The notes beneath the pieces were generated by a model, which ran no database searches, was not told the origin of the DNA, and saw nothing but the letters and a program-made list of their open reading frames with translations. From assembly GCF_002252045.1 (NCBI RefSeq), contig NZ_NEFF01000005.1, positions 62,001 through 126,000 of the forward strand: 64,000 bases of DNA, given 5' to 3'. Made by a program: the position numbers and the translations under genes. Positions 30,956-39,786 of the stretch are shown here, piece by piece. Within the stretch, counting starts at the first letter, position 1; each line of letters opens with the position of its first letter. This stretch comes from Ignatzschineria sp. F8392. Lineage in GTDB: Bacteria > Pseudomonadota > Gammaproteobacteria > Cardiobacteriales > Wohlfahrtiimonadaceae.

Positions 30956-30975
30956 AAATCAACTGAAATCAACTG
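30956..30975. repeat. 10-bp tandem repeat in the flavoprotein leader, 2 copies
   Basis: AAATCAACTG twice, between the likely -10 (TATAAT on the minus strand at 30991-30996) and the ribosome site. Confidence 0.65.
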
Positions 30976-30990
30976 AAAATAATTTCGCTT

Positions 30991-30996
30991 ATTATA
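30991..30996 (-). promoter_or_regulatory. Probable -10 of the large flavoprotein gene
   Basis: TATAAT on the minus strand, about 48 nt before the chosen ATG and downstream of the recX terminator. No clear -35. Confidence 0.45.
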
Positions 30997-31004
30997 CCCA
31001 CTTT

Positions 31005-31050
31005 TTAAATAAAACGAGGAAGTTAGATCAAAAGCGATCAAACTTCCTCG
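31005..31050 (-). terminator. Strong terminator of the recX transcript
   Basis: CGAGGAAGTT (31015-31024) pairs with AACTTCCTCG (31041-31050) and the stem continues inward through GATC/GATC with one mismatch. On the minus strand GTTTTATTT follows the stem. Confidence 0.88.
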
Positions 31051-31177
31051 AGCGATTCTTCACAATTCCCCCATAATGGAGCGCTACCACAATCATCGAT
31101 AGATTCTCACAATTAAGCTCTATTAGATCAATGATTATCTCACTATAAGCTGTCACCTCGACTGACCTAACAACCCT

Positions 31178-31732
31178 CTAACCATCACTATTAAATCCTC
31201 GTCGATAGAGTGCTGCTCGATACTTCAGAGGATCACTATGTCGAATTTTTCGTGCAGCGACCGCCTCTGCTCTGTCCCAGTTGATCTCTCGGAAAGCCTC
31301 ATTGATAAAACGCTCAGGCACTTGATGCTCAGCCCTCAACTCATAACTGACACGTATCGGACCATATCCCAAATCTGCTCTATTTTTAGCATAACTATAA
31401 GCAAAACGTTCAAGACTTAAGTAATCTCTACTATAGAGCCACTCAATCAATGGCTCGAACAGCCACTCAGGTAATGCTCTTTGACGCAACTTTTGCCTGA
31501 GCTCCACTTCACTATGTTCACGACGCACCAAAAAATTCATCGCTCGCTCACGCCAGTAACGCCATTGGTGTAGTAATTCATCACTCTCTAGCGAAGCACC
31601 ATGCCCTTGGTAAAAGGCATCGTAATAAGTCTGTAAACTCTCACTATCAATCCTTATCTCTTTTTTCGCTTCTGATTTCTGCTGGCTTTTTGCAATCATC
31701 TGCTCAATCAGCTGACGCTTTTCACCCTTCAT
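31178..31732 (-). CDS. recX: Regulatory protein RecX
   Basis: A 184-residue RecX-family protein, a modulator of RecA filaments. The core has the three-helix repeats of the family: AMNFLVRREHSEVELRQKLRQRALP, then DYLSLERFAYSYAKNRADLGYGPIRVSYELRAEHQVPE, and the C-terminal KYRAALYRRGFN. An extra N-terminal 65 residues are unusually charged. recA is not next to it, unlike in many bacteria. It overlaps the stop of the upstream DciA-like gene as ATGA and has an AGGAG ribosome site, so the two are co-transcribed. Confidence 0.88.
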   Translation of the reverse strand: MKGEKRQLIEQMIAKSQQKSEAKKEIRIDSESLQTYYDAFYQGHGASLESDELLHQWRYWRERAMNFLVRREHSEVELRQKLRQRALPEWLFEPLIEWLYSRDYLSLERFAYSYAKNRADLGYGPIRVSYELRAEHQVPERFINEAFREINWDRAEAVAARKIRHSDPLKYRAALYRRGFNSDG

Positions 31733-32403
31733 GATAACTCCTGCGATCCCGTTGCAAGAAGCTCCATCCGACCTCTACGACTCTGATATTGATCAAGCTC
31801 CTCCGAAATTGTGCCAATAATACGACTTGCAGCACTCCTGCGTTTCTCTTCAGCCTCTGCTTTTGCCGCTTGCTCCTCTTGCCGTTTTTTACGAAATGCA
31901 GCCTTCTCCTCTTTCGATTTCATCGGTACAGATTTAATCGACATCAAGGCCTCTAACTCTTTCTGATAGAGCTTATCGTAAGGATTCTCCGGCATTACAG
32001 CGATCTTAAATCCAGGGATCTTCCAACGTTTCTTCGAAATTTTATTAAGATGATTTTCCAAAGAGTTATGAATCTCTTTTTGATAAAAAGTAAATGCCAT
32101 TCGATATTCAGGTCGCGTAGTACCAATCACCCAATAGCGTTTGCCAATTGTCGAGATAAAGAGCTTTCCCTTTAATCGAGGTGGCAAAAAGGCTTGAAAC
32201 CAAGGTTCAATATAGGTTAATTGCAATGATCTTTTAAGGTAGATCGTGAGTACCTGATAAGGATTAAGATCACTTCTTTTGCGCGATAACTGACCAATTT
32301 CAGCTTGCACATTACGAAGCTTGCTCTTAGCAACCCGTTTCTCATCCAATTTTTTACGAGGGACAATATGATCATCCCACGGATTTAGCTCATTCTTTTT
32401 CAT
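31729..32403 (-). CDS. Basic coiled-coil-tailed protein, possibly DciA-like (DUF721)
   Basis: A 224-residue protein not recognised with certainty. The middle (about residues 45-145; YIEPWFQAFLPPRLKGKLFI, YWVIGTTRPEYRMAFTFY, then an amphipathic helix and FKIAVMPENP) has the size, order and pattern of a DUF721/DciA domain, which loads the replicative helicase DnaB in bacteria without DnaC. The C-terminal 60 residues are Lys/Glu/Ala-rich and probably helical. The ATG at 32403 is preferred to a TTG at 32421. Neither has a ribosome site, but TATAAT lies 8-13 nt upstream. It is coupled to recX by an ATGA overlap. Confidence 0.5.
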   Translation of the reverse strand: MKKNELNPWDDHIVPRKKLDEKRVAKSKLRNVQAEIGQLSRKRSDLNPYQVLTIYLKRSLQLTYIEPWFQAFLPPRLKGKLFISTIGKRYWVIGTTRPEYRMAFTFYQKEIHNSLENHLNKISKKRWKIPGFKIAVMPENPYDKLYQKELEALMSIKSVPMKSKEEKAAFRKKRQEEQAAKAEAEEKRRSAASRIIGTISEELDQYQSRRGRMELLATGSQELS

Positions 32404-32410
32404 ATCGATT

Positions 32411-32416
32411 ATTATA
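32411..32416 (-). promoter_or_regulatory. Consensus -10 immediately before the DciA-like start codon
   Basis: TATAAT on the minus strand ends 8 nt before the ATG, so RNA would begin at or next to the start codon. No ribosome site and no good -35 are visible. Confidence 0.4.
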
Positions 32417-32482
32417 CGCAATAAGTGTGATAAAAATCTATCATTACACCTCTATCAAAATTGATGGTAAGCTACCACCTAT

Positions 32483-32513
32483 AGGGATTTGTTAAAGCTA
32501 ATCCCTCTTTTTA
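32483..32513 (+). terminator. Orphan terminator or attenuator in a divergent spacer
   Basis: AGGGATT (32483-32489) and AATCCCT (32500-32506) pair around a 10-nt loop, followed by CTTTTT. It points rightward with no gene ending upstream, 410 bp before the next plus-strand gene. It could close a small RNA or act as an attenuator. Confidence 0.5.
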
Positions 32514-32922
32514 TATCTAGTAATGTAGTAATTTGGTAGTATTTTAACCAAACCCACTTCAATTAAGGTTATCATTGCCTAATAATAGGAGATTAAACAA
32601 GATAGAAAGATCGCTTGTAAAAGTGAGAGTTTAAAATGTCACAAAATTGATAACTCAATTTATTTGATAATACAATTCATCCTTACTTCTATTTTATTCT
32701 TATCCAGTTTTTTAGATCAATACGTTAGACCAACGTAGTATAAGAGACTTAAGAGACAAAATCGGTGAAAAAGAGCATTAACTTTATCCAAAATCATCTT
32801 CTCATTAATCTGCAATTAATGGAAAAATCGAGAGAAAATTTCTAAATTATTATTCCAAAATGCGTTATGATAATGACGCTTTTAACCTTCCCATTACCTA
32901 GCTAATATAGGAGCTCCCTGAT

Positions 32923-34560
32923 ATGCATATCGCTGCTCGATTTGGGCGTTACTTACCCCTTATTTTTGTTTTAGCCTTTACCGTGTACGGCCTCTTCTTT
33001 GCAGAACAGAGTACGACAATGTGGGTATTAACCGGCATTACTGCTATTCTCTCAATTATTGGGATAGTTGATCTATCACAAAATACCTATGCTGTTCGTA
33101 AAAACTACCCTATTATTGGTAACTTACGCTATATCTTAAAGCACTTCCGCTCAGAGATTCGCCAATACTTTATTGAGTCGGATAATGATGCAGTTCCTTT
33201 CACCCATGCTGAACGTAAGTTGGTTTATGCTCGTGCCAAAAATATTGCACAAGATTCGGTACAAGCATTTGGAACATTGCAAAATACTTATGAGCCAGGA
33301 TTCCAATTTGTTACCCACTCGATGGCAACAGTACCGGCAGCTGATCCTGCGACATTTCGTGTCACAATCGGTGGAGATGAATGTAAACATCCCTACTCTG
33401 CCTCAATCCTCAATATCTCGGCGATGAGTTTCGGAGCTCTCAGTGCGCGTGCAATTGAATCGCTCAATGGTGGCGCAAAAATGGGGAATTTCGCTCATGA
33501 TACCGGCGAGGGTGGCATTAGCCCCTACCATCGCAAACATGGTGGAGATCTTATCTGGGAGCTAGGATCTGGCTATTTTGGTTGCCGTACAGAAGATGGC
33601 CACTTTGATCCTGTAAAATTTGAAAAACAAGCGGCTGATCCACAGATCAAGATGATTGAGATTAAGTTGAGTCAAGGCGCAAAACCGGGTCATGGTGGTG
33701 TTCTACCTAAAGATAAAATTAGTGAGGAGATTGCCGCAACTAGAGGTGTTCCTAGAGATAGAGATTGTATCTCTCCCTCCAATCATAGCGCCTTCTCTAC
33801 GCCGATTGAACTACTTCAATTTATCCAACAACTCCGTGAATTGAGTGGCGGTAAGCCAGTTGGTTTTAAACTCTGTGTAGGCCATCCTTGGGAGTTTATG
33901 GCGATCGCAAAAGCGATGTTATTGACTAAAATTTTACCAGACTTTATTGTCGTTGATGGAAAAGAAGGGGGAACAGGTTCTGCGCCGATTGAGTTCGCTG
34001 ACCATATTGGTACGCCTCTACAAGAGGGACTTCTCTTTGTCCACAATGTCTTAGTGGGGACAGGATTACGGAAGAAGATCCGTATTGGTGCAAGTGGAAA
34101 GATCATCACTGCTTTCGATATCACAAGAACTTTAGCAATTGGTGCTGATTGGGTTAATTCGGCTCGGGGCTTTATGTTTGCTCTCGGTTGTATCCAATCT
34201 CGTAGCTGCCATACTAATAGCTGTCCAACAGGTATTGCAACGCAAGATCCTCTACGACAAAAAGCGTTAGTCGTTGAAGATAAGATTGAGCGAGTCTATA
34301 ACTTCCACCACAATACGCTTCATGCACTTTCAGAGATTCTCTCTTCTGCCGGGGTTTCACATCCATCGAAACTACTCCCGCAACATCTAGTGATGCGTTC
34401 ATCTGAAAATGAGATTCGTCTCTTCTCCAATATGCATTACTACCTTGCGGAAGGTGCGCTCTTAGAGGAAGATATTGATAGTAACTACTACTCAAGCATC
34501 TGGAATATTGCTCAAGCAGAATCATTCCAACCAAGAGTGATCATTCCTAAAGTAGCGTAG
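32923..34560 (+). CDS. FMN-binding glutamate-synthase-domain protein
   Basis: A 545-residue protein with two N-terminal membrane segments (about residues 8-50), then a glutamate-synthase central TIM-barrel domain. This domain class binds FMN and a [3Fe-4S] cluster: GSDECKHPYSASILNISAMSFGALS-type start, KPGHGGVLPKDKIS, VVDGKEGGTG, and the cluster region CIQSRSCHTNSCPTG. It lacks the glutaminase domain of true GltB, so its role (possibly a membrane-bound FMN dehydrogenase) is unsettled. TAGGAG precedes the ATG. A GltD-like flavoprotein is encoded 2 kb away and might be a partner. A strong terminator follows 145 bp downstream. Confidence 0.87.
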   Translation: MHIAARFGRYLPLIFVLAFTVYGLFFAEQSTTMWVLTGITAILSIIGIVDLSQNTYAVRKNYPIIGNLRYILKHFRSEIRQYFIESDNDAVPFTHAERKLVYARAKNIAQDSVQAFGTLQNTYEPGFQFVTHSMATVPAADPATFRVTIGGDECKHPYSASILNISAMSFGALSARAIESLNGGAKMGNFAHDTGEGGISPYHRKHGGDLIWELGSGYFGCRTEDGHFDPVKFEKQAADPQIKMIEIKLSQGAKPGHGGVLPKDKISEEIAATRGVPRDRDCISPSNHSAFSTPIELLQFIQQLRELSGGKPVGFKLCVGHPWEFMAIAKAMLLTKILPDFIVVDGKEGGTGSAPIEFADHIGTPLQEGLLFVHNVLVGTGLRKKIRIGASGKIITAFDITRTLAIGADWVNSARGFMFALGCIQSRSCHTNSCPTGIATQDPLRQKALVVEDKIERVYNFHHNTLHALSEILSSAGVSHPSKLLPQHLVMRSSENEIRLFSNMHYYLAEGALLEEDIDSNYYSSIWNIAQAESFQPRVIIPKVA

Positions 34561-34704
34561 AAAGAGTAGAGCTCTATACTCTACACTCTACAGGCTCAAT
34601 CTTATGAAAATAAGCGTCTTGATAATAGAAGGAAAGGTATCAAAATATCAGGCTATTATGATATTAAAGTATTAAAATCATAAGGTACTATTATTACTCA
34701 AAAC

Positions 34705-34733
34705 AAAAATCGGGATCATCTCCCGATTTTTTA
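34705..34733 (+). terminator. Rho-independent terminator of the glutamate-synthase-domain gene
   Basis: AAAATCGGGA (34706-34715) and TCCCGATTTT (34721-34730) pair around TCATC, with a T-run after. Confidence 0.92.
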
Positions 34734-35075
34734 TTGTCAGTTTTTTATTGCTCATTATTTATAGCACCCCTGACTCCGATCTCTTACCGGTCATTACCGT
34801 CATCTATAACGATCATCTATAGATCATCTGTAGTAATCATTTTGCTGATCATCTACTGATATAACTCAATCAAGAGTAATACCCATCTCTCCATGATCAT
34901 ACTCATAATCGATCGTATCATCATATGTCTACTCTTACACATCTACCTCTTAAATATCTCTCTTACATATCTACTATTAATTTTCCACTATTAATTTATG
35001 ATCCGCTTATAATCAGTAGGTATGATCAGTAGACTATTACACTACTAGCCTACTACATAATAGCATCGTCGCCAC

Positions 35076-35099
35076 AAAATCTAAGATCTTACAGATCTT
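35076..35099 (-). terminator. Possible terminator of tamB
   Basis: AAGATCT (35083-35089) and AGATCTT (35093-35099) pair around a 3-nt loop. On the minus strand ATTTTG follows. Short stem, modest tail. Confidence 0.45.
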
Positions 35100-35107
35100 T
35101 AAGACCT

Positions 35108-38100
35108 CTAGAAATCTCGAAGGTAGTTAACGTTGATACTTCCACCTTCACTCATAATAGCGGTGTTAACGTTAAAGTACTTTAAGAAACGATATCTTAA
35201 AATCGCAAACGCACCAGAACTATCCTCAACTCCGACACCTAAGCCCACATAGAAGCTATTGGCAAAGCGTTTTCCAATTCCAACACCAATAGAGCCTTCC
35301 GGGGTCTCCATAAAGCCGAAATCACTCAACCCTAACTGACTTGCGAGTCCATCTTTAGAGCCTGAAATAGGTTCTCCCGTTGCGATTTTACGTACCATAT
35401 TGAGTAACATAAGATTCTCCGTAGGCGATTGCAGATTAGGACTTCGCCCTAAGAAGAGATAAGAGGCGATCTCGATATCCGTTAACATCGGTGAGGAGTA
35501 GAGCTCTATTCTCGGCGCTTCGGCACTCCCTAAGACTTTAACCCCTACCTGCACCTCTCGCCCTTCGATCTCATTAACAAAACTTCGAGATGCTTGAATA
35601 TCGAGTGCTGGATTAGTAATAGAGGCTCCGGAGAATTGTATCTTTCCTTTATCGAGCGTTAATACCTGTCCATAGATATCAAACTCCCCCTTACCTATAT
35701 TGATCACACCCAGTCCACGGATTGTTTGATTATAAGCTTTCGTAACTTTGACACCCCCATTTAAGGTTGCAGTTAGCCCCTCTGCCCCAACTTTAATACG
35801 ATCTCCTAAGATAAAATTGACATCCATATAGAGATTATTCATAAAATCTTCACTTCGCTTATGCTCATTACCATCGCCAATAATGACGGTATCACTCGAG
35901 ACGGTCACAACAGATCCACCCCCTTCTGAGGCTTTATGTTGATAGAAGAGTTCCGGAATTCTTACTGAACCTGTAAGGCGATATTTGCCACCCCCGGGTT
36001 TGCCCAAAGCATTAAAGCTCAAATCAGGAGAGATCATTAACTTAATATCATCACTATTTGCTAATAGAAGGTCATTCCCTTTCACATTGAGTGAAGCTGT
36101 TAAGTTAGAGATATTATAGAGCCCATCAAGTTGTAATGCCCCCTTCTCGGTACCAACCGCACCTTTAATCAGAAATACAGGGGTTCCTTTTTGTAAATTA
36201 ACATTCAGATTAATATTTTTAAGACGACTATTGAGAGAAGCAATATAGAGTCTGCCATCTTTGACACTTAAATTTGCGCCTATTTCAGGGTGTTCAATCG
36301 GCCCATTGACCTCTGAAGTAAATAGTATCTCTCCACCTAAGCCTTGTAATGCCGGCACAAGCGGCGAGACCCAATCAAAACTTGGCACATCTGCTTTCAC
36401 TTTTGCATCAACAATATTTTTCTTAAAGAGATCATTAATCTTACCATCTCCTACAACTCGTAAATATTTACCCCAATCTACATTGAGGGTACTTGTAACA
36501 CCACTAGGGCGTGCCTGCACATCGAGTAATGTCGTTGAGAGAGGAATCTCAATTTCCCGACCTTGAAGACGATAACGAATATCCCCTTTTGAAAGAGAGA
36601 TATTTGCAACCCCGATAAAATCTTCCTCTGTTGAAAATTGTCCTGCAATCGTGGCATTCGCTTTTGTATTGATCGAGATATCGTCAGGTAGATAATCTTT
36701 TAGCAACGATGATGGAAGATTGTTGAGTGTCACAACTGCAGTATTAACCCCCTCTTTTGTCCGCTCCCCTTCAGCACAGAAGACTACATACCCCTGCTGA
36801 TAACAGACAGGACTCAATTTAATCTGTTGATCTTTGGCACCAAGATGAAAGTAGGCGGGGCGATTTAATTTAAAATCACCAATAAAGGGAGAGGTAATCT
36901 TTGACTCTCCTAAGTAGAGATCAAAGGTCGGGTCTGTGGTTAAGTTACGTAGAGCCGCAACTCCATTTGAATGAATCATCCCGCCAATACTATCAAGCAA
37001 GAAATTAAATTGGTGTGATTCAGCACGCCCCTGTACCCGATACTCCACATTCTTAACAAGCTCCTCAGTTGCGCCTTTAGGGGAGAAAGAGATCGGCATA
37101 TTTTCCGCATAGTAAATCTCTTCTTCACTTCCCGATGCTATCACTTTATCGATAACCCTCTCATTCTTTGAAGGACGTTCTACCTGTGCGACTAGCTCCC
37201 GCTCTAGATCTTGAATAGTAATATCAAAATCGAACTCTTCTGTTAAAGTTCCATCAAGATTGATACCTAAATGTTTAAGATAGAACTCATTAAATTTCAA
37301 CTGATCTAATGTCAAAGCAACTTTTGCCTGATGCTTCTCATTATGAGATCCGAGCAGTGTTAAAAGATTGAGTCGAAGCCCTAAGATATCAAGCTTCTCT
37401 ATGCGCATATCGGCATTCAAAAGAGGCTGCATAAGGTCCCCTTGTAGACAGAGATCTCCCATCATCGAACCTCGAATATTGGGATGAAACTGTGAAAGAT
37501 AGGGTGCATTCATCTTCATCGTGAGATCGAAATCGTAAGGCTGATCGATTTGCCATACGCTCTCTAGCATCATCTGATTGGCTAAGTTTTTAATATGTAG
37601 ATAGGTAGAGATCCTATTTTGCGCTACAACACTATTCTCCAATTTTAGAAGAATAGGATCATTTAACATATTTGACCAATCAACGCGCCCATCAATATTG
37701 AACTTAAGATCATTCAGCTCACCATCGAGCTGAGAGTTGAGGGCCACATTAAAGTGCTCATCATTGACGATCCCATCTTGAGCATAGAGCGCAAGATTGA
37801 GATCAGCACTCTCTTTAGGAAGATCAACATCTCCATTGAGCGCAACAACAAAAGGTAGATCGACATTATCTCCCACTAAAATATGGAGATCTCCTAACGC
37901 ATGCTTTAATGTGACATTATTATCAACTAATGCTAAACCATCGACCTCAAACTGATTCAAACCAAGATAGAAATCACCAATCTGTAGCGTACTTTCAGCA
38001 AAATCGAGAGAGTCTAAAGCGATATTAATAGGGATATCGATCTCTTTGATCGAAAGCGGGGAGAAAGGCTCTGAAGATTCCTTCTCAGGCTCGGGAACAA

Positions 38101-38626
38101 TTGGTGTAAAATTGAGATCAGCTCCCGATACTTTTAGAGCCTTAAGATCTACACGCTTCTCTAAAAGAGCGACATAGTCCCAAGCGAGATCCAAAGATGC
38201 AATCTTAAGTGGCGGGTAGTTTGGTAAATTTAATCTTAAATCTGTTAACTGAAACTCCTGGCCTAATCGTCCTTTTGCATCTCCTATCGAGATATAATCG
38301 CTAGCATAACGATTCGCTGCTGCTGTTAGAGTCCTCAATCCTGCCTGAGTGTCCACCAAGAAGAAGAGCAGTAAGATAATCGCGGTAGAGAGCATCAGAA
38401 AAGAACTTAAAAGCCAGGTAAAAAAGCGACCTATCAACGATCTCTTCTTTCTACTTTTTGGAGTCTTTTTCTTTCCCTTCTCCTCCACTCCCTCTTCATC
38501 TACTTGAGTTTCAGCAATTGATTCTTGAGAATGTGGTTGATCTAAAGCAGATTGATCTAGCGCCTGCTTACCATTCTTTGCAAGTGGAATCTTACTATTC
38601 GGATTCTCTTCAATCTGTTTTGACAT
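35108..38626 (-). CDS. tamB: Translocation and assembly module protein TamB
   Basis: A 1172-residue AsmA-like envelope protein. A basic, Lys/Glu-rich cytoplasmic N-terminus (residues 1-60) precedes a single signal-anchor (about 65-92, FFTWLLSSFLMLSTAIILLLFF). A very long periplasmic beta-groove of repeated strand segments follows, then the DUF490/TamB C-terminal domain (about 830-1172; GEFDIYGQVLTLDKGKIQFSG, EIASYLFLGRSP, final NVNYLRDF). TamB spans the periplasm and takes part in phospholipid transport or outer-membrane protein assembly with TamA. No tamA is adjacent or elsewhere in the window. Length is slightly below the E. coli protein (1259 aa). Confidence 0.92.
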   Translation of the reverse strand: MSKQIEENPNSKIPLAKNGKQALDQSALDQPHSQESIAETQVDEEGVEEKGKKKTPKSRKKRSLIGRFFTWLLSSFLMLSTAIILLLFFLVDTQAGLRTLTAAANRYASDYISIGDAKGRLGQEFQLTDLRLNLPNYPPLKIASLDLAWDYVALLEKRVDLKALKVSGADLNFTPIVPEPEKESSEPFSPLSIKEIDIPINIALDSLDFAESTLQIGDFYLGLNQFEVDGLALVDNNVTLKHALGDLHILVGDNVDLPFVVALNGDVDLPKESADLNLALYAQDGIVNDEHFNVALNSQLDGELNDLKFNIDGRVDWSNMLNDPILLKLENSVVAQNRISTYLHIKNLANQMMLESVWQIDQPYDFDLTMKMNAPYLSQFHPNIRGSMMGDLCLQGDLMQPLLNADMRIEKLDILGLRLNLLTLLGSHNEKHQAKVALTLDQLKFNEFYLKHLGINLDGTLTEEFDFDITIQDLERELVAQVERPSKNERVIDKVIASGSEEEIYYAENMPISFSPKGATEELVKNVEYRVQGRAESHQFNFLLDSIGGMIHSNGVAALRNLTTDPTFDLYLGESKITSPFIGDFKLNRPAYFHLGAKDQQIKLSPVCYQQGYVVFCAEGERTKEGVNTAVVTLNNLPSSLLKDYLPDDISINTKANATIAGQFSTEEDFIGVANISLSKGDIRYRLQGREIEIPLSTTLLDVQARPSGVTSTLNVDWGKYLRVVGDGKINDLFKKNIVDAKVKADVPSFDWVSPLVPALQGLGGEILFTSEVNGPIEHPEIGANLSVKDGRLYIASLNSRLKNINLNVNLQKGTPVFLIKGAVGTEKGALQLDGLYNISNLTASLNVKGNDLLLANSDDIKLMISPDLSFNALGKPGGGKYRLTGSVRIPELFYQHKASEGGGSVVTVSSDTVIIGDGNEHKRSEDFMNNLYMDVNFILGDRIKVGAEGLTATLNGGVKVTKAYNQTIRGLGVINIGKGEFDIYGQVLTLDKGKIQFSGASITNPALDIQASRSFVNEIEGREVQVGVKVLGSAEAPRIELYSSPMLTDIEIASYLFLGRSPNLQSPTENLMLLNMVRKIATGEPISGSKDGLASQLGLSDFGFMETPEGSIGVGIGKRFANSFYVGLGVGVEDSSGAFAILRYRFLKYFNVNTAIMSEGGSINVNYLRDF

Positions 38627-39036
38627 CTCTACCCTTTATTTATGCTATCTGCTTCGCTGCTCTCAATTCTACATCTCAAGCTTCAACCTGATTGTCAATA
38701 AGAGATCTATTACTAATGGGTTTACCTATAATAGATTTATCTAAAACCCCAACAACATTGGAGATCTATTTTACCTGAAATCGCGATAAAATTGAGATGA
38801 AATTACTCTAAAATTAAGATTGTATCCTTTATGGATGCTCTTCTTTCACCGTATTACATAATAACTAAAATTGATCAAAACCAATAAAAGATAATGAAAA
38901 TGGATAAAAGCGAATAAAAGCTGATAGAAACTTACAATAGCCAACAATAGTCAACGATAACCAACCAAGCCAATTAATCACACTTGATCGCCGTTAGTCA
39001 CTATTGATCAATTTACGATACAACGACCTGAAAGGT
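38627..39036. other. Spacer tamB-nif3 with degenerate 10-bp repeats
   Basis: 410 bp. The central 90 bp form a diverged 10-bp tandem array (next entry). The remainder should contain the tamB promoter. No gene seen. Confidence 0.5.
38881..38970. repeat. Degenerate 10-bp tandem array, about 9 units
   Basis: Units include CCAATAAAAG, ATAATGAAAA, TGGATAAAAG, CGAATAAAAG, CTGATAGAAA, CTTACAATAG, CCAACAATAG, TCAACGATAA. Phase is kept exactly over the whole stretch while the sequence drifts. Confidence 0.65.
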
Positions 39037-39786
39037 TTAGATAGGATTATGGATATCGATAAATTCAACTTCTAAATCATAATGCTTAGCTAACCATTCT
39101 CCCAACTTTGCAACTCCTGCACGCTCTGTTGCATGATGGCCTGCGGCAAAAAAGTGAATTCCTAGCTCACGCGCAATATAGATCGTCCGCTCAGAAACTT
39201 CCCCTGTGATAAATGCATCATAACCTTGCATCGCCACCTCCTCTAAGGCATCTTGAGCAGCTCCTGAACACCACGCAACTCGTTTGATTAACTTAGGACC
39301 TGAGGCTTCAACAAAAGGTTCTCGTCCTAAAGTATGTTTAATCATCTTTGCAAAAGAGACGACATCAACCACTTCGGCAAGATCTCCTGTTAAGACTAGA
39401 GGGTTATCCGTAGATATAGGCGCTACATTTTCAATTTCCCAAAGTTCTGCTAATTGTGCATTATTACCAAGCTCAGGATGAAGATCTAATGGAAGGTGAT
39501 AAGCATAGAGATTAATACCGCCCTCTATCAATTTTTTGATACGCTCATACTTCATCCCTCGAATAAGGGGTGATTCACTCTTCCAGAAGTAGCCATGATG
39601 AACAAGCAATGCATCGGCGTTACGCTCTAATGCACATTCAATCAACTCTAGACTTGCTGTTACTCCGGCAACAATATGTTTAACCTCCGATCGCCCCTCC
39701 ACCTGCAATCCATTAGGGACATAATCTTTGATCCCGTTACTCTCTAACTTCTCATTGATAATTTTTTCTAATTGTAAGTTATTCAT
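39037..39786 (-). CDS. Nif3-like dinuclear metal center protein (YbgI family)
   Basis: A 249-residue Nif3/DUF34 protein of the short form (E. coli YbgI, 247 aa). Metal-ligand segments are visible: ALLVHHGYFWKSE (two histidines), YAYHLPLDLHPELGNNAQLAE, and the C-terminal FFAAGHHATERAGVAKLGEWL. It forms toroidal hexamers; proposed roles include GTP cyclohydrolase-like activity, but function is unsettled. It has no internal YqfO-type insert; a free-standing protein of that type is encoded at 26943-27254. A long octamer tandem array lies just upstream of its start. Confidence 0.92.
   Translation of the reverse strand: MNNLQLEKIINEKLESNGIKDYVPNGLQVEGRSEVKHIVAGVTASLELIECALERNADALLVHHGYFWKSESPLIRGMKYERIKKLIEGGINLYAYHLPLDLHPELGNNAQLAELWEIENVAPISTDNPLVLTGDLAEVVDVVSFAKMIKHTLGREPFVEASGPKLIKRVAWCSGAAQDALEEVAMQGYDAFITGEVSERTIYIARELGIHFFAAGHHATERAGVAKLGEWLAKHYDLEVEFIDIHNPI

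Larger units (their letters stand above)
32404..32922. other. Divergent spacer with an orphan plus-strand terminator
   Basis: 519 bp between the DciA-like gene and the glutamate-synthase-domain gene. It contains a terminator-like hairpin on the plus strand (next entry) and otherwise AT-rich sequence with a TAGGAG ribosome site before 32923. No ORF seen. Confidence 0.5.
34561..35107. other. Convergent spacer before tamB
   Basis: 547 bp. It holds the terminator at 34705-34733, then AT-rich sequence with loosely repeated GATCATCTRTAG and ACTATTAATTT motifs (34800-35000), and a weak hairpin at the tamB end. No gene accepted. Confidence 0.5.

Noticed and set aside
30943-31041. 33-residue N-terminal extension of the large flavoprotein
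   Set aside because: It would run through the recX terminator and the likely -10. The ATG at 30942 has a good ribosome site.
34566-34584. GTAGAG/CTCTAC hairpin right after the glutamate-synthase-domain gene
   Set aside because: Only 6 bp within locally repetitive CTCTAC sequence and no T-run; the real terminator is at 34705-34733.
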